From the NCBI GenBank assembly GCA_964515395.1, contig CAZERC010000001.1:117027-181026 (forward strand): a stretch of 64,000 bases of DNA, read 5' to 3'. Origin of the DNA: UBA1876 sp964515395. GTDB taxonomy: Bacteria > Synergistota > Synergistia > Synergistales > Thermovirgaceae. Made by a program: the position numbers and the translations under genes. Below the pieces are notes generated by a model. That model was not told the origin of the DNA. It saw only the letters and a program-made list of their open reading frames with translations, and did no database searches. Within the stretch, counting starts at the first letter, position 1. Each line of letters opens with the position of its first letter. Shown here piece after piece: positions 52,903-60,416 of the stretch.

Positions 52903-53547
52903 TCAGGACCCGTGGGTCTTCTCTTCCGGCTTGAGGTAAACACGGAGGAGGTCTTCTCCAGCCGGCGGTTTTTTGAGCGCCGAGAGCATCCCCCGTATTC
53001 CGCCTGCAATAAATTCTCCGACGAAGGCCTTGACGGGGATGTTGCGGTTGCCCGCGTAAAGTTCAACGGGGCCACGTTCCGCCTTGCGCCACAGATCCTT
53101 TACAAACTCCCCCAGATCCTCTTCCTCCCCCGGAAAGAAGCAGGGCACCTCCTCCAGGGGCCCAGGTGGATTAAAACGGGCGATAACACCAGGTATTTCG
53201 TCTTCCGCCTCGAGCTCTCCCGACCATACCTTCGGCATGGACAGGTGTTTTCCACCCTCGACGATGACGATATCCCTGCCCGGAAAAGCCGATGGAAGGA
53301 TATCATCAAGATCCAGATTTTCACCGGGATGAAAGCCTGCAAACCCGTCAGATCCCCAAAGAACAGTGTCGGTAACCACTTCCGTCAGGGTGTTCGTATC
53401 ATTTTTGCCGCCCGGGAGCACTGACTCGTGGGTATGTTTCAGATACCCGACGGTAAGACCGTCTCTCGTCAGAATCCTCGCCAGATCGGCACACAGACCG
53501 GTTTTTCCGGAATTCTTGTATCCACTGACTCCGATGACATAGGGCAA
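52903..53547 (-). CDS. MobB-like P-loop GTPase
   Basis: Resembles molybdopterin-guanine dinucleotide biosynthesis adaptor MobB: a P-loop VSGYKNSGKTGLCADLARIL near residue 7, then VGYLKHTHE near 38 and VIVEGGKHL near 95, where the family has a Walker B-like strand. The C-terminal segment (NIPVKAFVGEFIAGGIRGMLSALK) matches an extension seen in many anaerobe MobB proteins. It has 214 residues. No other molybdenum or tungsten cofactor gene is in the window. The ATG is 32 bp after the AI-2E permease gene. Confidence 0.8.
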   Translation of the reverse strand: MPYVIGVSGYKNSGKTGLCADLARILTRDGLTVGYLKHTHESVLPGGKNDTNTLTEVVTDTVLWGSDGFAGFHPGENLDLDDILPSAFPGRDIVIVEGGKHLSMPKVWSGELEAEDEIPGVIARFNPPGPLEEVPCFFPGEEEDLGEFVKDLWRKAERGPVELYAGNRNIPVKAFVGEFIAGGIRGMLSALKKPPAGEDLLRVYLKPEEKTHGS

Positions 53548-53579
53548 ACAGGTCCTCTCCTTTCTTCAAGGGTCAAAGG

Positions 53580-54686
53580 TCACTCTTCTGTTTTGAATTT
53601 CAGCCACAAATGGCGGTAACTGTCGAGGAAGAAAACAAACATGGAAATCAGAAGCGGCCCGTAGAAAAGCCCGATGACGCCCCAGGCTGCAAGGCCTCCG
53701 ATAACGCCGATGAAGACGATCAGCAAATGAACCTTGCTGCCACCCGATATGAACAGGGGACGAATGAAATTGTCAATTGTCGCCACCACTGCCAGGGCCC
53801 ACACGGCGAGGAATATGGCCGATTTCCACTGACCGGTCGCCGCAAGGTAAATGGCTCCCGGGATCAGGATCATCGGCGTCCCGATGAAGGGAATGAGAGC
53901 AAAAACAAACATGACGGAACCGAACAGGACCGGCGCCGTCAGTCCTACGCCCCACCAGCCGAATCCTCCGAGAACCGCCTGAATTCCTGCGGTAAAGGTC
54001 AGGCCGTAGATGACGGCCTGAAGAATCTGCGTCGCCCTGTCGAAGAGGATCTCCCGCTCTTTTTTGGGCAGTGGCACGACCTCCCTGAGATACTCGATCA
54101 GGACGTGGCCGTCACGGATGAAAAAAAAGGTCGCCACGGCGATGACGATGAGCTGGTAAACCAGCTGGAACGCATTCCCCAGGAATCCCCGGGAAAAAGA
54201 CGCCACCTGGGACGCCATCCATCGCCCGCCCTGCCGGAATACGTCCCCGAGCATGGAGAGGTGCTCTTCCAGGGGAATGCCGCGGGCCGCAAGCCAGTTC
54301 GGAAGAAAATCCAGGGCCGAGGTGATATCCTGCCCTTCCAGCTCGGAAAGAAGTTCGATTACCTGTCCGTAAAGCCTGATGCCTTCCCTGGCCAGAAGGG
54401 TTCCGATCAAAACGGCTGGAAGAACGAGCATGAAGATTACCGCCGCCGTCGTGATCCCCGCCGCCAGATTCCGCCATTTGCCTCCGAAGAGCCTGCCGTG
54501 GACAACTTTAAAAAGGGGATAGGAAAAAAAGGCAAGCAGCGAAGACCACGCCAGGGGCCTGATAAGGGGCATGGCGATGATGAAGGACAAGACCCCGACC
54601 ATCGAGAAGGCAACGAAGAAAGGAATGTAGTCCTCGAGGCTCTTTCTTCCTTGTTCCTGTATGTTTCCGGTCACTGTGCCTCTCAC
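53580..54686 (-). CDS. AI-2E family transporter
   Basis: Polytopic membrane protein of the AI-2E/PerM family with seven to eight hydrophobic segments. It carries the family patterns LPLIRPLAWSSLLAFFSYPLF near 40 and LIPFIGTPMILIPGAIYLAATGQW near 265. Members move small solutes or ions, and the name comes from one AI-2 exporter. The substrate here is unknown. It has 368 residues. GTG 54686 is listed, but a GTG at 54674 with AGAGG just upstream is as likely. guaA lies 51 bp upstream. Confidence 0.85.
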   Translation of the reverse strand: MRGTVTGNIQEQGRKSLEDYIPFFVAFSMVGVLSFIIAMPLIRPLAWSSLLAFFSYPLFKVVHGRLFGGKWRNLAAGITTAAVIFMLVLPAVLIGTLLAREGIRLYGQVIELLSELEGQDITSALDFLPNWLAARGIPLEEHLSMLGDVFRQGGRWMASQVASFSRGFLGNAFQLVYQLIVIAVATFFFIRDGHVLIEYLREVVPLPKKEREILFDRATQILQAVIYGLTFTAGIQAVLGGFGWWGVGLTAPVLFGSVMFVFALIPFIGTPMILIPGAIYLAATGQWKSAIFLAVWALAVVATIDNFIRPLFISGGSKVHLLIVFIGVIGGLAAWGVIGLFYGPLLISMFVFFLDSYRHLWLKFKTEE

Positions 54687-54737
54687 CTTTCCAGCGGTTC
54701 GCTTCTGTATGTCTGCCCCGGTACGCTTACCCTTGAA

Positions 54738-56297
54738 TTATTCCCATTCAATCGTTGACGGCGGCTTGGCCGTCACATCATATACCACCCTGTTCGCACC
54801 TTCCACCTCGTTGCAAATCCTTCGCGCTGTCCTGTCAAGCAGTTCGGGCGGAAGTTTCGCCCAGTCCGCGGTCATGGCGTCTATGGATTCCACGGCTCTC
54901 AGGCCCACGACTTCAGCATAGGTCCGGATATCCCCCATTACCCCCACCGTCCGAACAGGCAAAAGAACGCAAAAGGCCTGCCAGAGCGAGTCGTAAAGTC
55001 CCGCTTTTCGAATTTCCTCGATAAAAACCGCGTCGGCCTTTCGCAACGTGTCCAGCCGTTCACGCGTCACTTCCCCGAGGCACCGGACGGCCAGCCCGGG
55101 ACCCGGGAAGGGGTGCCGTTTCAGGATGCTTTCGGGGACACCGAGCAATTTCCCGATCTTCCTGACCTCGTCCTTGAAGAGGTCCCGCACGGGTTCAAGC
55201 ACATCGAGGTTCATCTCTTCCGGAAGTCCTCCCACGTTGTGGTGGCTCTTGATGACGGCGGAGTCCTTGCCCCTTTTCCCGCTTTCTATGACATCGGGGT
55301 AGACCGTTCCCTGCAAAAGCCATTCCGCACCGCCGATTTCTTCGGCCTTTTTCTCAAAGACGCGAATAAAGGTTTCCCCTATGGTCTTGCGCTTTTGTTC
55401 AGGATCAGTCACGCCGGAAAGTGCGTCAAGAAAGGTATCGGATGCATCGACGAAATGGACCCTGAGGTCCAGATGGTCCCGGTAGGTCTTCAGGACTTCT
55501 TCGGCCTCATTCGCTCTCAAAAGGCCTGTATCGACGAAGATACATTCAAGGCGGCCGCCAATGGCCTTGTTTGTCAAAACCGCCGAGACGGTGGAATCCA
55601 CACCTCCGGAAAGTCCGCAGACCACCCGGTCTTCACCCACGTCTTCACGGATTTCCTGAATGGCGGCTTCGGCCCAGTCGCTCAGGCTCCATGTGCCTGA
55701 ACACCCGCAAATCCCGAAGAGGAAGTTTTTTAATACGTGGTTTCCATGGGTTGTGTGACTGACCTCCGGGTGGAACTGTATCGCCTGAATACGCCCATCG
55801 GCTCCGGCAAAACCGGCGATCATTCCCGATTCGCTCCTTGCCGTAACGGTAAAACCCGACGGCGGGTCCGCCACATAATCCCAATGACTCATCCAGACCG
55901 TCAAATCCCGGGGAATTCCCTCGAACAACAGTGTATCGCTCCCCTCCAGCATGACGGAAGCCTTGCCGTATTCGGCAAACTCGCCCTTTTTTACTGTTCC
56001 GCCCAGCAGGTGCCCTACCAGCTGCATGCCGTAGCAGATGCCGAGCACGGGGATGCTTCCGTCCAGCAGGGTTGCCGGAACCGTCGGGGCATCCGGCGCA
56101 CGGACTGTCCCGGGTCCTCCGGAAATCACGATCCCCCTCGGGCTCTCACGCCTGATTTCTTCTTCAGGAACATCCCAGGGGACGATTTCGCTGAAAACCC
56201 CAAGTTCCCTGATCCTTCTTGCGATGAGCTGCGTGTACTGGGATCCGCAATCAATGATGACGATCTTTTCGTTTTCCATTCCCGGGGTCGGTTTCAT
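54738..56297 (-). CDS. guaA: GMP synthase (glutamine-hydrolysing)
   Basis: Converts XMP to GMP using glutamine and ATP. The class I amidotransferase domain has the nucleophile in GICYGMQLVGHLLGG near residue 85 and the His-Glu pair in QFHPEVSHTTHG near 175. The ATP pyrophosphatase P-loop is GLSGGVDSTVSAVL near 230, and the C-terminal domain ends GANRVVYDVTAKPPSTIEWE. Length is about 519 residues with ATG 56297; ATG 56279 is an alternative. Ribosome binding sites are weak for both, so the start is uncertain. It lies downstream of the groESL terminator. Confidence 0.96.
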   Translation of the reverse strand: MKPTPGMENEKIVIIDCGSQYTQLIARRIRELGVFSEIVPWDVPEEEIRRESPRGIVISGGPGTVRAPDAPTVPATLLDGSIPVLGICYGMQLVGHLLGGTVKKGEFAEYGKASVMLEGSDTLLFEGIPRDLTVWMSHWDYVADPPSGFTVTARSESGMIAGFAGADGRIQAIQFHPEVSHTTHGNHVLKNFLFGICGCSGTWSLSDWAEAAIQEIREDVGEDRVVCGLSGGVDSTVSAVLTNKAIGGRLECIFVDTGLLRANEAEEVLKTYRDHLDLRVHFVDASDTFLDALSGVTDPEQKRKTIGETFIRVFEKKAEEIGGAEWLLQGTVYPDVIESGKRGKDSAVIKSHHNVGGLPEEMNLDVLEPVRDLFKDEVRKIGKLLGVPESILKRHPFPGPGLAVRCLGEVTRERLDTLRKADAVFIEEIRKAGLYDSLWQAFCVLLPVRTVGVMGDIRTYAEVVGLRAVESIDAMTADWAKLPPELLDRTARRICNEVEGANRVVYDVTAKPPSTIEWE

Positions 56298-56360
56298 GAC
56301 GGCCCTGATCACCTCCGGCGCTTCTTTCTCAAGAACGAAACAAGTGTACCAGAAAGGCAG

Positions 56361-56397
56361 TCGAATAAAACAAAGGCCTCCGCCGAAGCGGAGGCCT
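56361..56397 (-). terminator. intrinsic terminator of groES-groEL
   Basis: A perfect 10 bp stem (56388-56397 with 56374-56383) closed by a TTCG tetraloop on the minus strand is followed by TTTGTTTTATT. It begins 25 bp after the groEL stop. This is a textbook rho-independent terminator, separating the heat-shock operon from guaA. Confidence 0.92.
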
Positions 56398-56422
56398 GAA
56401 ATCCTTTCCTGCTGCCGCAGGC

Positions 56423-58063
56423 CTAGTAGTCCATGCCCATGCCGCCGGGCATGCCACCTGGCATTCCACCGCCGCCTTCGCCTTCTTTCTTGGGCTTGTC
56501 GGCGACGAGACCTTCGGTGGTAAGCACCATGGATGCGATGGAGCCCGCATTCTGGAGGGCGCTCCTGGTGACCTTGACCGGGTCGATGATGCCCACCTTG
56601 ACAAGGTCTTCATATTCACCGGTTGCGGCGTTCAGACCATGACCTTTTTTCAGGCCGCGGACTTTCTCCACAACCACATCGCCCTGGTAGCCGGCGTTGG
56701 AGGCGATGAGATAGAGCGGGGCCTTCAGTGATCTGCTGACGATGACCGCGCCGGTCTTTTCATCGCCTTCGAGGTCTTCGATGAATTTGTCGAGGGCTTC
56801 CGAGGCGTTCAGCAGCGACACGCCGCCACCGGCCACGATGCCTTCTTCAACGGCGGCCCTGGTCGCGTTCAGGGCGTCCTCGATGCGGTGCTTGAGTTCC
56901 TTCTGTTCCGTCTCGGTAGCGGCACCGACCTGAATGACGGCGACGCCGCCGACGAGCTTGGCAAGGCGCTCCTGCAGCTTTTCCTTGTCATACTCGGAGG
57001 TGGACTCTTCAAGCTCCGCCTTGATCTGGGAGGCACGTTTCCTGATTGCTTCCGTATCTCCGGCGCCTTCAACGATGGTGGTCTCTTCCTTGGTCACCCG
57101 GACCTTCTTGGCGCGTCCCAGCATGGACAGGTCGGCGTTTTCGAGCTTGAGGCCGATGTCCTCGGAGACGACCTGGCCGCCGGTGACGGTGGCGATATCC
57201 TGGAGCATTGCCTTCCGGCGCTCGCCAAATCCGGGCGCCTTCACGGCGACAGCCTGCATGGTGCCGCGAAGCTTGTTGACCACGAGAGTCGCCAGGGCTT
57301 CACCCTCGATGTCCTCGGCGATAATGAGCAGGGGCTTGCCGGTCTGGACGACTTTTTCGAGCAGGGGGATCAGGTCCTTGACGTTGCTGATCTTGCCGTC
57401 GTGAATGAGGATGTAGGCGTCGTCAAGGCTCGCTTCCATCCGCTCGGGATCGGTCATCATGTAGGGGCTCACATAGCCCTTGTCGAACTGGAGACCTTCG
57501 ACCATTTCGAGGGTTGTTCCAACGGTCTGGCTGTCCTCGACGGTAATGACGCCGTCTTCTCCGACCTTTTCCATGGCCTCGGCGATGAGTTCGCCGACGG
57601 CCTTGTCGTTGGCGGAAATGGCCGCCACCTGGGCGATTTTCTCCCGTTCCTTGACGGGGATGGAAAGCTTCTTGAGCTCGTCGACGACGAGATCGACGGC
57701 CTTCTCGATGCCGTGGCGCATGAGCATGCCGTTTGCACCGGCGGCGACATTCTTCATGCCCTCAAGGATGATGGTCCTGGCGAGGACCGTCGCCGTCGTT
57801 GTTCCGTCTCCGGCGACGTCGTTGGTCTTCGAGGCGACTTCCTTGACGAGCTGGGCCCCCATGTTCTCAAAGGGATCCTCAAGCTCGATCTCTTTTGCAA
57901 TGGTCACACCATCGTTGGTGATGGTCGGTGAACCGAATTTCTTTTCCAGAACCACGTTACGGCCCTTGGGACCCAGGGTCCCTCCAACCGTGTCGGCTAC
58001 CTGGTTGATACCCCGTTCAAGAGCTCTGCGGGCTTCCTCTCCAAATGCAAGAATCTTTGCCAT
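56423..58063 (-). CDS. groEL: chaperonin GroEL (60 kDa)
   Basis: Double-ring ATP-driven folding chamber. It shows GPKGRNVVLEKKFGSPTITNDGVTIAKEI near 31, VAGDGTTTATVLA near 85, the apical-domain run, and VEEGIVAGGGVSLL near 405. It ends in the Gly-Met-rich tail MPGGMPGGMGMDY. At 546 residues it is full length. The ATG is preceded by GGAGG. It follows groES by 83 bp, shares the CIRCE-controlled promoter and ends at a strong terminator. Confidence 0.99.
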   Translation of the reverse strand: MAKILAFGEEARRALERGINQVADTVGGTLGPKGRNVVLEKKFGSPTITNDGVTIAKEIELEDPFENMGAQLVKEVASKTNDVAGDGTTTATVLARTIILEGMKNVAAGANGMLMRHGIEKAVDLVVDELKKLSIPVKEREKIAQVAAISANDKAVGELIAEAMEKVGEDGVITVEDSQTVGTTLEMVEGLQFDKGYVSPYMMTDPERMEASLDDAYILIHDGKISNVKDLIPLLEKVVQTGKPLLIIAEDIEGEALATLVVNKLRGTMQAVAVKAPGFGERRKAMLQDIATVTGGQVVSEDIGLKLENADLSMLGRAKKVRVTKEETTIVEGAGDTEAIRKRASQIKAELEESTSEYDKEKLQERLAKLVGGVAVIQVGAATETEQKELKHRIEDALNATRAAVEEGIVAGGGVSLLNASEALDKFIEDLEGDEKTGAVIVSRSLKAPLYLIASNAGYQGDVVVEKVRGLKKGHGLNAATGEYEDLVKVGIIDPVKVTRSALQNAGSIASMVLTTEGLVADKPKKEGEGGGGMPGGMPGGMGMDY

Positions 58064-58146
58064 GGTCGTGTTTCCTCCTTTTCGTTATCTACAGAATGGA
58101 ACCTTGTCGTCTTTACGTTCTCACAAAGAACCGTATTGCCCGGCGG

Positions 58147-58437
58147 TTACTTGTCGAGAATGGCGAGCACGTCCCGCTCGCTGAGGATGAGGTACTCGTC
58201 GCCCTCGACCTTGACTTCCGTCCCGCCATACTTGCTGAAGAGGACCTTGTCGCCTGTCTTCACTTCAAGGGGAAGCTTCTGTCCGTTGTCGAGAACCTTT
58301 CCGGATCCGACGGCGACGACTTCACCTTCCTGGGGCTTTTCCTTTGCAGTGTCGGGAAGCACGATGCCTCCCTTGGTGGTTTCCTCCTGGTTGAGGACCT
58401 TGACAACGATTCTGTCACCAAGTGGTTTGAGTTTCAT
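58147..58437 (-). CDS. groES: co-chaperonin GroES (10 kDa)
   Basis: Heptameric lid of the GroEL chamber. The family sequence MKLKPLGDRIVVKVLNQEETTKGGIVLPD begins at ATG 58437, which has AAGGAGG nine bases upstream and gives 96 residues. The longer in-frame reading would run into the CIRCE operator and is excluded. The mobile loop (EETTKGGIVLP) and the GDKVLFSKYGG segment are intact. It is the first gene of the operon. Confidence 0.98.
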   Translation of the reverse strand: MKLKPLGDRIVVKVLNQEETTKGGIVLPDTAKEKPQEGEVVAVGSGKVLDNGQKLPLEVKTGDKVLFSKYGGTEVKVEGDEYLILSERDVLAILDK

Positions 58438-58471
58438 GCGTTGCACCCTCCTTGCGGTTCTTTTTGAGATG

Positions 58472-58498
58472 TTAGCACTCACTCGTCTTGAGTGCTAA
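58472..58498. promoter_or_regulatory. CIRCE operator (HrcA binding site)
   Basis: TTAGCACTC (58472-58480), nine bases, then GAGTGCTAA (58490-58498) is a perfect CIRCE element. It lies just downstream of the predicted groES transcription start and 35 bp before the ATG, the standard place for repression by HrcA. hrcA is not in the window. Confidence 0.97.
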
Positions 58499-58512
58499 TT
58501 TGACCGCGATCG

Positions 58513-58541
58513 ATACTACCCGCCCGGGAGCACAATCTCAA
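58513..58541 (-). promoter_or_regulatory. sigma-A promoter of groES-groEL
   Basis: Minus-strand TTGAGA (58536-58541) and TAGTAT (58513-58518) with a 17 bp spacer. The start near 58506 places CIRCE at about +8 to +34. Regulation by HrcA rather than a heat-shock sigma factor is inferred. Confidence 0.75.
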
Positions 58542-58551
58542 GACAAGAAAT

Positions 58552-58577
58552 ACGGGAATATTCGACATTATTCCCGT
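58552..58577. terminator. hairpin between tsaD and groES (possible bidirectional terminator)
   Basis: A 9 bp perfect stem (58552-58560 with 58569-58577) with an 8-base loop. On the minus strand it lies 87 bp after the tsaD stop and is followed by ATTTCTTGTC. On the plus strand it is followed by a much T-richer run. It ends about ten bases before the groES -35. The 58578-58625 stretch is strikingly AT-rich compared with the rest of the window. The 58438-58664 gap holds CIRCE, the promoter and this hairpin. Confidence 0.6.
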
Positions 58578-58664
58578 TTATGTTTTTATTTCTCTATTAT
58601 TCTTTTCTATTCTCCGTTTTTTGGGAAAGGTGTTTTGATGTTATCACCGAGGCCGGCGAAGGGA

Positions 58665-59690
58665 CTACCGGTTTTCCGAAAGGGACGCAGATGGGTCTGG
58701 AGTCAGGTCAAGGGCACCGGTAAATCCTCGCATGAAGCGGTTCCGCCCGGCAGCGGCAATCATGGCTGCGTTATCGGTACAAAGCTCCGCGGGGGGAATG
58801 AAAACCTCCCAATTGCTCATGCTTTTCAGCAACCGCCTGAGCAATGAATTGGAGGCCACACCTCCGGAGACGGCAATGCGTGTGGTGCCGGTCTGTTTTA
58901 CCGCAATTTCAAGCTTGCCCATGAGGGCGGCGACGGCGGCCTTCTGGAAGGAGGCGCACAGGTCGGCAATGTCAAGTGGCCTGCCGCTTTTTTCGTGCCT
59001 GCGGATTTCAGTCAAAACCGCCGTTTTCAAACCGCTGTAGCTGAACTCCACCTTATTCGACGAAGAAAGCGGAACGGGGAAAGAGAAAGCCCCGGGGTTC
59101 CCGTCCCGGGCAAGGCGATCCACTGTCGGGCCGCCTGGATAGGGCAATCCCAGAAGCTTCGCCACCTTGTCGTAGCATTCCCCCACGGCATCGTCACGGG
59201 TCTTCCCGAGGAGCTCGTAGGTTCCGAACCGGGGAACGTGATACACCTCGGTATGTCCTCCCGATGCCACAAGGGCAATGAAAGGAGGAGCAACGTTTTC
59301 ATCGGAGATGACGTTGGCAAACATGTGTCCTTCAATGTGGTTCACACCCACAAGGGGGATGTCCCACGCCTGGGCCAGGGCCTTTGCCGTCATGACACCC
59401 ACAAGCAGGGAGCCCATCAGTCCGGGCCCGAAGGTAACGGCGATCAGATCCGGTTTCCCGTGATGCGGCGGTCCCAGCCCGGCTTCCTTGAGCATACCGT
59501 CGAGAAGCGACAAAAGCACTTCCTGGTGCTTTCGGGAAGCCAGTTCCGGGATGACACCACCGTAGCGGGCATGATCCTCCACCTGACTGGACAGCACGGA
59601 AGCCACAACCTTCCGCTCGCCTTCAAGAAGGGCGACACCGGTATCGTCACAGCTTGTCTCGATGCCGAGAGTCAAAAATGACGCGCCCAT
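58665..59690 (-). CDS. tsaD: tRNA N6-adenosine threonylcarbamoyltransferase TsaD
   Basis: Transfers the threonylcarbamoyl group to A37 of ANN-decoding tRNAs. The actin-like fold shows LTLGIETSCDDTGVALLE at the N-terminus, the metal-binding HIEGHMFAN near 110, LVASGGHTEVY near 130 and AVSGGVASNSLLR near 265. I chose ATG 59690 (341 residues). The longer in-frame reading has no family sequence and would cover the fmdB-like gene. It lies four bases after that gene. Partner tsaC/sua5 is near 14 kb; tsaB and tsaE are not seen. Confidence 0.96.
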   Translation of the reverse strand: MGASFLTLGIETSCDDTGVALLEGERKVVASVLSSQVEDHARYGGVIPELASRKHQEVLLSLLDGMLKEAGLGPPHHGKPDLIAVTFGPGLMGSLLVGVMTAKALAQAWDIPLVGVNHIEGHMFANVISDENVAPPFIALVASGGHTEVYHVPRFGTYELLGKTRDDAVGECYDKVAKLLGLPYPGGPTVDRLARDGNPGAFSFPVPLSSSNKVEFSYSGLKTAVLTEIRRHEKSGRPLDIADLCASFQKAAVAALMGKLEIAVKQTGTTRIAVSGGVASNSLLRRLLKSMSNWEVFIPPAELCTDNAAMIAAAGRNRFMRGFTGALDLTPDPSASLSENR

Positions 59691-59694
59691 GGTC

Positions 59695-59871
59695 TTACCC
59701 GCCGCAACCGGTGCAGCCGGCACAATTCGTTCCGCTGCACGAAGGCTTCGACGGTCTTCTTTCCCCTGATTCGTGAACCAGCACTTTCCCGCCGCAGGAA
59801 GGGCAACGTCGGGCAAAGGATTCGGAGCCGAAGCTCTCCCCGCAGGAAACACAGCGATACCTGTGAGACAT
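59695..59871 (-). CDS. FmdB-family zinc ribbon protein
   Basis: A 58-residue protein with one zinc ribbon (YRCVSCGESF ... CPSCGGKVLV) and a Cys/Gly-rich end (CSGTNCAGCTGCGG). The pattern matches the small FmdB/CxxC regulatory family, whose role is not established. ATG 59871 is the second ATG of a close pair. It lies four bases before tsaD and right after the secreted-protein gene. The five Cys residues in the tail could bind a second metal. Confidence 0.75.
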   Translation of the reverse strand: MSHRYRCVSCGESFGSESFARRCPSCGGKVLVHESGERRPSKPSCSGTNCAGCTGCGG

Positions 59872-59873
59872 GG

Positions 59874-60416
59874 TCATTTTTCAGGCACCACCCACGTCAC
59901 GCTGTCATCCTGACAACTGAAAACGATTTCTTTGCCGGGACCAACAAATTCAGAGGCGACGGTAAAGGCAAACCGCCCCGTGTAATCGCTGGGCAGATCA
60001 CCGTGAGGGACATACGCTGACCGTGTTACGATGTCATCCGTTCCGATCGGTTTTCCATTGACGCGTATCATCCCGGGTTCAAAGGTCCATGGCTTGAAGG
60101 TTTCGAATACGAGCAAAAACAACTCCCCTCCCCCGCTTTTCCGGGAACCAAAATAATTCGTGTTCCATTCAAGCCATTGCGGAACCGCTTCGCTTTCCCT
60201 GGCGGCATCGGCCAGCGTCCGGTCAATGTAGATAAAATCCAGCCGGGCCCTGGCCCCCAGAACCATGTCACCCAGCACCTGTCCCTCAAGATACAATCTT
60301 GCGCTCCTGTCTGCGATCAGCTCCTCCAAAGGCTTTTCGGCCGCATTGCCGGTGCCTGCCAGAGTAATGACGGACAGGACCGTAACCAACAGGATATTCC
60401 GTACAAGAACTTTCAT
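59874..60416 (-). CDS. secreted protein of unknown function
   Basis: I do not recognise the family. The first 26 residues form a signal peptide (KVLVRNILLVTVLSVITLAGTGNAAE) with a likely cleavage after GNA. The mature part of about 155 residues contains mixed alpha/beta-looking sequence, WNTNYFGSRKSGGGELFLLVFETF near 85 and no Cys pair. A periplasmic or lipid-free exported location is inferred. The ATG overlaps the murJ stop as TGATG, so it is probably co-translated with murJ; a GTG one codon earlier is an alternative start. Confidence 0.75.
   Translation of the reverse strand: MKVLVRNILLVTVLSVITLAGTGNAAEKPLEELIADRSARLYLEGQVLGDMVLGARARLDFIYIDRTLADAARESEAVPQWLEWNTNYFGSRKSGGGELFLLVFETFKPWTFEPGMIRVNGKPIGTDDIVTRSAYVPHGDLPSDYTGRFAFTVASEFVGPGKEIVFSCQDDSVTWVVPEK

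Noticed and set aside
53610..54758. 382-codon plus-strand open frame opposite the AI-2E permease
   Set aside because: Very polar, Arg/Asp/Gly-rich product typical of the reverse strand of a membrane protein gene.
58438..58482. 15-residue N-terminal extension of GroES
   Set aside because: It would translate part of the CIRCE operator; ATG 58437 has an AAGGAGG site.
59691..59852. 54-residue N-terminal extension of TsaD
   Set aside because: It has no family sequence and overlaps the zinc ribbon gene; the conserved N-terminus begins at 59690.
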